Shown in pieces: positions 6,322 to 7,449 of a stretch of 7,449 bases of DNA (positions are counted from its first letter, which is position 1; each line of letters begins with the position of its first letter). Under the pieces are notes generated by a model. It was given only the letters and a program-made list of their open reading frames with translations. It was not told where the DNA came from and did no database searches. This DNA is from Syntrophomonas sp. UBA5288. GTDB lineage: Bacteria; Bacillota; Syntrophomonadia; Syntrophomonadales; Syntrophomonadaceae. The position numbers and the translations under genes are program-made. Location of the stretch: the NCBI GenBank assembly GCA_002408445.1, contig DHSK01000154.1, positions 1 through 7,449 on the forward strand. Reading direction: 5' to 3'.

Positions 6322-7122
6322 ATGTGTGAATCTAATGTCTATATTTGCCGGGGCGGACAGGAAGAACTGTTAATGGAAAAGGTAGACCGGATCATTCCCG
6401 GCGATGACGCTACTATTTTTCTGGAGAGTATATTTGGTGAACGTAAGGTGGTAAAGGGAAAAATAAGAGAGATGGAGTTGGTTCACCATCGTATTATCCT
6501 GGATGAGATAAAAGAACCGACAACCAGCCGGGAATTGGAAAACTGGCTGGAACCGGGTACTGACCATGGCCATTTCCATGAGGGTGAAGAGGTGGTTTTA
6601 AAGCTCCATAAAGGATATAACATGCATCCCGCTGAGGAAGCCGAGTTTTCCAGCCTGCAGGCATTTGTTGTAAATGAAGGAATTGCCGCTGAAGTGGAGA
6701 TTAAAGACCATCATGGAGTCAAAGAAATAAATCTGGACCAGGAGAGCGATGGATTGGTTCAAGTTTATGTACAGGAAAATGGAGCTAAAAAGCTCTTCAG
6801 CAAAATAGTTATGGAAGTGGGACATCATCACCATCATGGGCTTGAACCTGCAGGTTTGCCCTTGGAGATAATACCCTGCAATTTCAGCCATGCCCGTATG
6901 GGGGAGAATTATGAGGTACAGGTGCTGGAAGCAGGAAATCCTCTAAAGGGAGCCGAGGTTAGGGTAACTTACAGCAGTACCCTTAACCATGATTATCCGC
7001 ATAGATTAACTGCTAATGAAGAAGGCAAAGCTAAAATATTTTTAAGTGCCAAAGGCAACTATCTTTTTTCGGTAAGCAATGCTGACATTATAAGTACTTT
7101 TACCTTGGTTAAGAGTTTTTAA
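6322..7122 (+). CDS. CooT nickel-binding domain fused to DUF4198 domain
   Basis: This is a two-part protein of 266 residues. Residues 1 to about 65 match the CooT family: MCESNVYI at the N-terminus, MEKVDRIIPGD (18-28), IFGERKVVKGKIREMELVHHRIIL (37-60). Stand-alone CooT is about 65 residues long and binds Ni(II) through the conserved Cys2, which is present. A linker rich in charged residues and His (DHGHFHEGEE, 81-90) follows. Residues about 90-266 look like a DUF4198/CbiK-type beta-sandwich: a five-His run at 168-172, GLPLEIIP (178-185), AGNPLKGAEVRVTY (204-217), and a C-terminal strand region with GKAKIFLSAKGNYLFS. DUF4198 proteins are usually exported and sit beside Ni/Co importers. Here there is no signal peptide or membrane segment, so the whole fusion should be cytoplasmic. 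ATG at 6322 directly follows the FmdE stop; GGGTGG in the end of that gene serves as ribosome binding site. Confidence 0.82.
   Translation: MCESNVYICRGGQEELLMEKVDRIIPGDDATIFLESIFGERKVVKGKIREMELVHHRIILDEIKEPTTSRELENWLEPGTDHGHFHEGEEVVLKLHKGYNMHPAEEAEFSSLQAFVVNEGIAAEVEIKDHHGVKEINLDQESDGLVQVYVQENGAKKLFSKIVMEVGHHHHHGLEPAGLPLEIIPCNFSHARMGENYEVQVLEAGNPLKGAEVRVTYSSTLNHDYPHRLTANEEGKAKIFLSAKGNYLFSVSNADIISTFTLVKSF
7097..7120 (+). terminator. weak possible terminator at the end of the CooT-DUF4198 gene
   Basis: An imperfect hairpin (CTTTTACC against GGTTAAGAG, with one bulge, one G-T pair and a very small loop) is followed by TTTTT and ends at the stop codon. The stem is weak, so partial readthrough into cbiM is likely if it acts at all. 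Confidence 0.2.
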
Positions 7123-7209
7123 AGACCTGATAAAAAGAGGCCCGGGGGTAAAATAGACACTATGAAGGTGTTACTCCGGTTTAGATAGATCAGTTCATAA
7201 ATAAATATT

Positions 7210-7264
7210 AACAATTATGCCATGGAGGTATTTGCTGGTTAGAAACCGGTTTGTATTTTCATGG
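7210..7264 (+). promoter_or_regulatory. candidate structured leader upstream of cbiM
   Basis: CCATG (near 7220) and CATGG (7260-7264) can close a structure. Inside it, CTGGTT and AACCGG form a 6-pair stem (one G-U pair) around the loop AGA. It lies in the 205-base spacer before cbiM, where metal- or cobalamin-responsive leaders are often found, but no known riboswitch consensus is recognised. Confidence 0.25.
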
Positions 7265-7296
7265 TTTTTTATTGCTTTGAAGCGGCAATAAAAAAC
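7264..7296. repeat. 12-bp perfect inverted repeat upstream of cbiM
   Basis: GTTTTTTATTGC (7264-7275) and GCAATAAAAAAC (7285-7296) are exact reverse complements with a 9-base gap. There is no T-run after the stem on either strand, so it is not a standard intrinsic terminator. It ends 31 bases before the cbiM ATG and could be an operator or a leader hairpin. Confidence 0.7.
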
Positions 7297-7327
7297 GATT
7301 TGAATTAAACTAAAGGGAGGAAAAATA

Positions 7328-7449
7328 ATGCATATTCCAGACGGATATTTAAGCCCACAGACCGCGATCCCATTTGTAGCAGCAATGGTTCCGGTGTGGA
7401 GCATAGCGGTTAAAAAGGTTCAAAATAATCTAAGAAAAAAGGATATACC
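7328..7449 (+). CDS. cbiM: CbiM/NikM substrate-binding membrane subunit of cobalt/nickel ECF transporter, 5' part (3'-truncated)
   Basis: The first 40 residues are in the window, starting MHIPDGYLSPQTAIP. This N-terminus is the hallmark of the CbiM/NikM family. The mature protein keeps Met1 and His2, whose N-terminal amine and nitrogen atoms help bind Co(II) or Ni(II), and has no cleaved signal peptide. The hydrophobic stretch FVAAMVPVWSIAV (16-28) is the first membrane segment, followed by a basic loop (KKVQNNLRKK). ATG at 7328 has a strong ribosome binding site, GGGAGG (7315-7320), 7 bases upstream. The CooT-DUF4198 gene ahead of it supports nickel or cobalt transport; Ni versus Co cannot be decided from this fragment. 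The rest of the gene, and probably the CbiN/Q/O partners, lie beyond the window. Confidence 0.92.
   Translation, partial: MHIPDGYLSPQTAIPFVAAMVPVWSIAVKKVQNNLRKKDI

Noticed and set aside
7160..7186. Eight-codon reading frame (MKVLLRFR) as a leader peptide
   Set aside because: No properly spaced ribosome binding site and no link to a following attenuator.
7217..7291. 24-codon reading frame (starting MPWRYLLV) in the spacer before cbiM
   Set aside because: No ribosome binding site, and it overlaps the inverted repeats that better explain the sequence.
7264..7296. Intrinsic terminator before cbiM
   Set aside because: The stem is nearly all A-T and is not followed by a T-run on either strand.
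7123..7327. Cobalamin riboswitch upstream of cbiM
   Set aside because: No B12-box-like conserved core is visible and the spacer is short for that class.

Overview
The window looks like a piece of chromosome from an anaerobic Firmicute of the class Clostridia. The reasons are strong GGAGG-type ribosome binding sites, two TTG starts, middling base composition, a selenocysteine-containing glycine reductase protein, and close clustering of clostridial-type genes. A Peptococcaceae-like syntroph, sulfate reducer or acetogen would fit, but the genus cannot be read from the sequence.

Layout. (1) Positions 1-164 (+) hold the 3' end of an MTH1187/DUF77-type thiamine-binding protein gene. It meets the next operon tail to tail at a shared bidirectional terminator (181-217). 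(2) Positions 216-5019 (-) are one tight operon, read trxB - trxA - grdA - grdC - grdD. It encodes the common core of the glycine/sarcosine/betaine reductase system: a thioredoxin reductase, a thioredoxin, selenoprotein A (in-frame UGA at 3290-3292 read as Sec46, with a hairpin just downstream) and both subunits of protein C, which releases acetyl phosphate. The substrate-specific protein B genes (grdE/grdB or equivalents) are absent, although they often sit around grdA. (3) Positions 5020-5261 are a divergent spacer with a good extended -10 promoter for the right-hand operon and a weaker candidate for the left. (4) Positions 5262-7449 (+) are a second operon: a DUF3842 protein, an FmdE-domain protein with a C-terminal zinc ribbon, a CooT nickel-binding domain fused to a DUF4198 domain, and, after a 205-base structured spacer, the start of cbiM/nikM, the substrate-binding subunit of an ECF-type cobalt/nickel importer.

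How they work together. In the left operon, electrons pass from a reduced nucleotide through TrxB and TrxA to GrdA. GrdA carries the carboxymethyl group as a selenoether, and GrdC/GrdD convert it to acetyl phosphate, giving ATP by substrate-level phosphorylation. The right operon looks like nickel/cobalt acquisition and handling. A link between the two modules (metal for corrinoid or Ni enzymes acting on the same methylated amines or on acetyl units) is inference only.

Most unusual points: the CooT-DUF4198 fusion without a signal peptide; a TrxB carrying an extra C-terminal thioredoxin-like domain that has lost one active-site cysteine and whose nucleotide domain lacks the usual NADPH motif; an A+C grd core without protein B; and nested inverted repeats ahead of cbiM.
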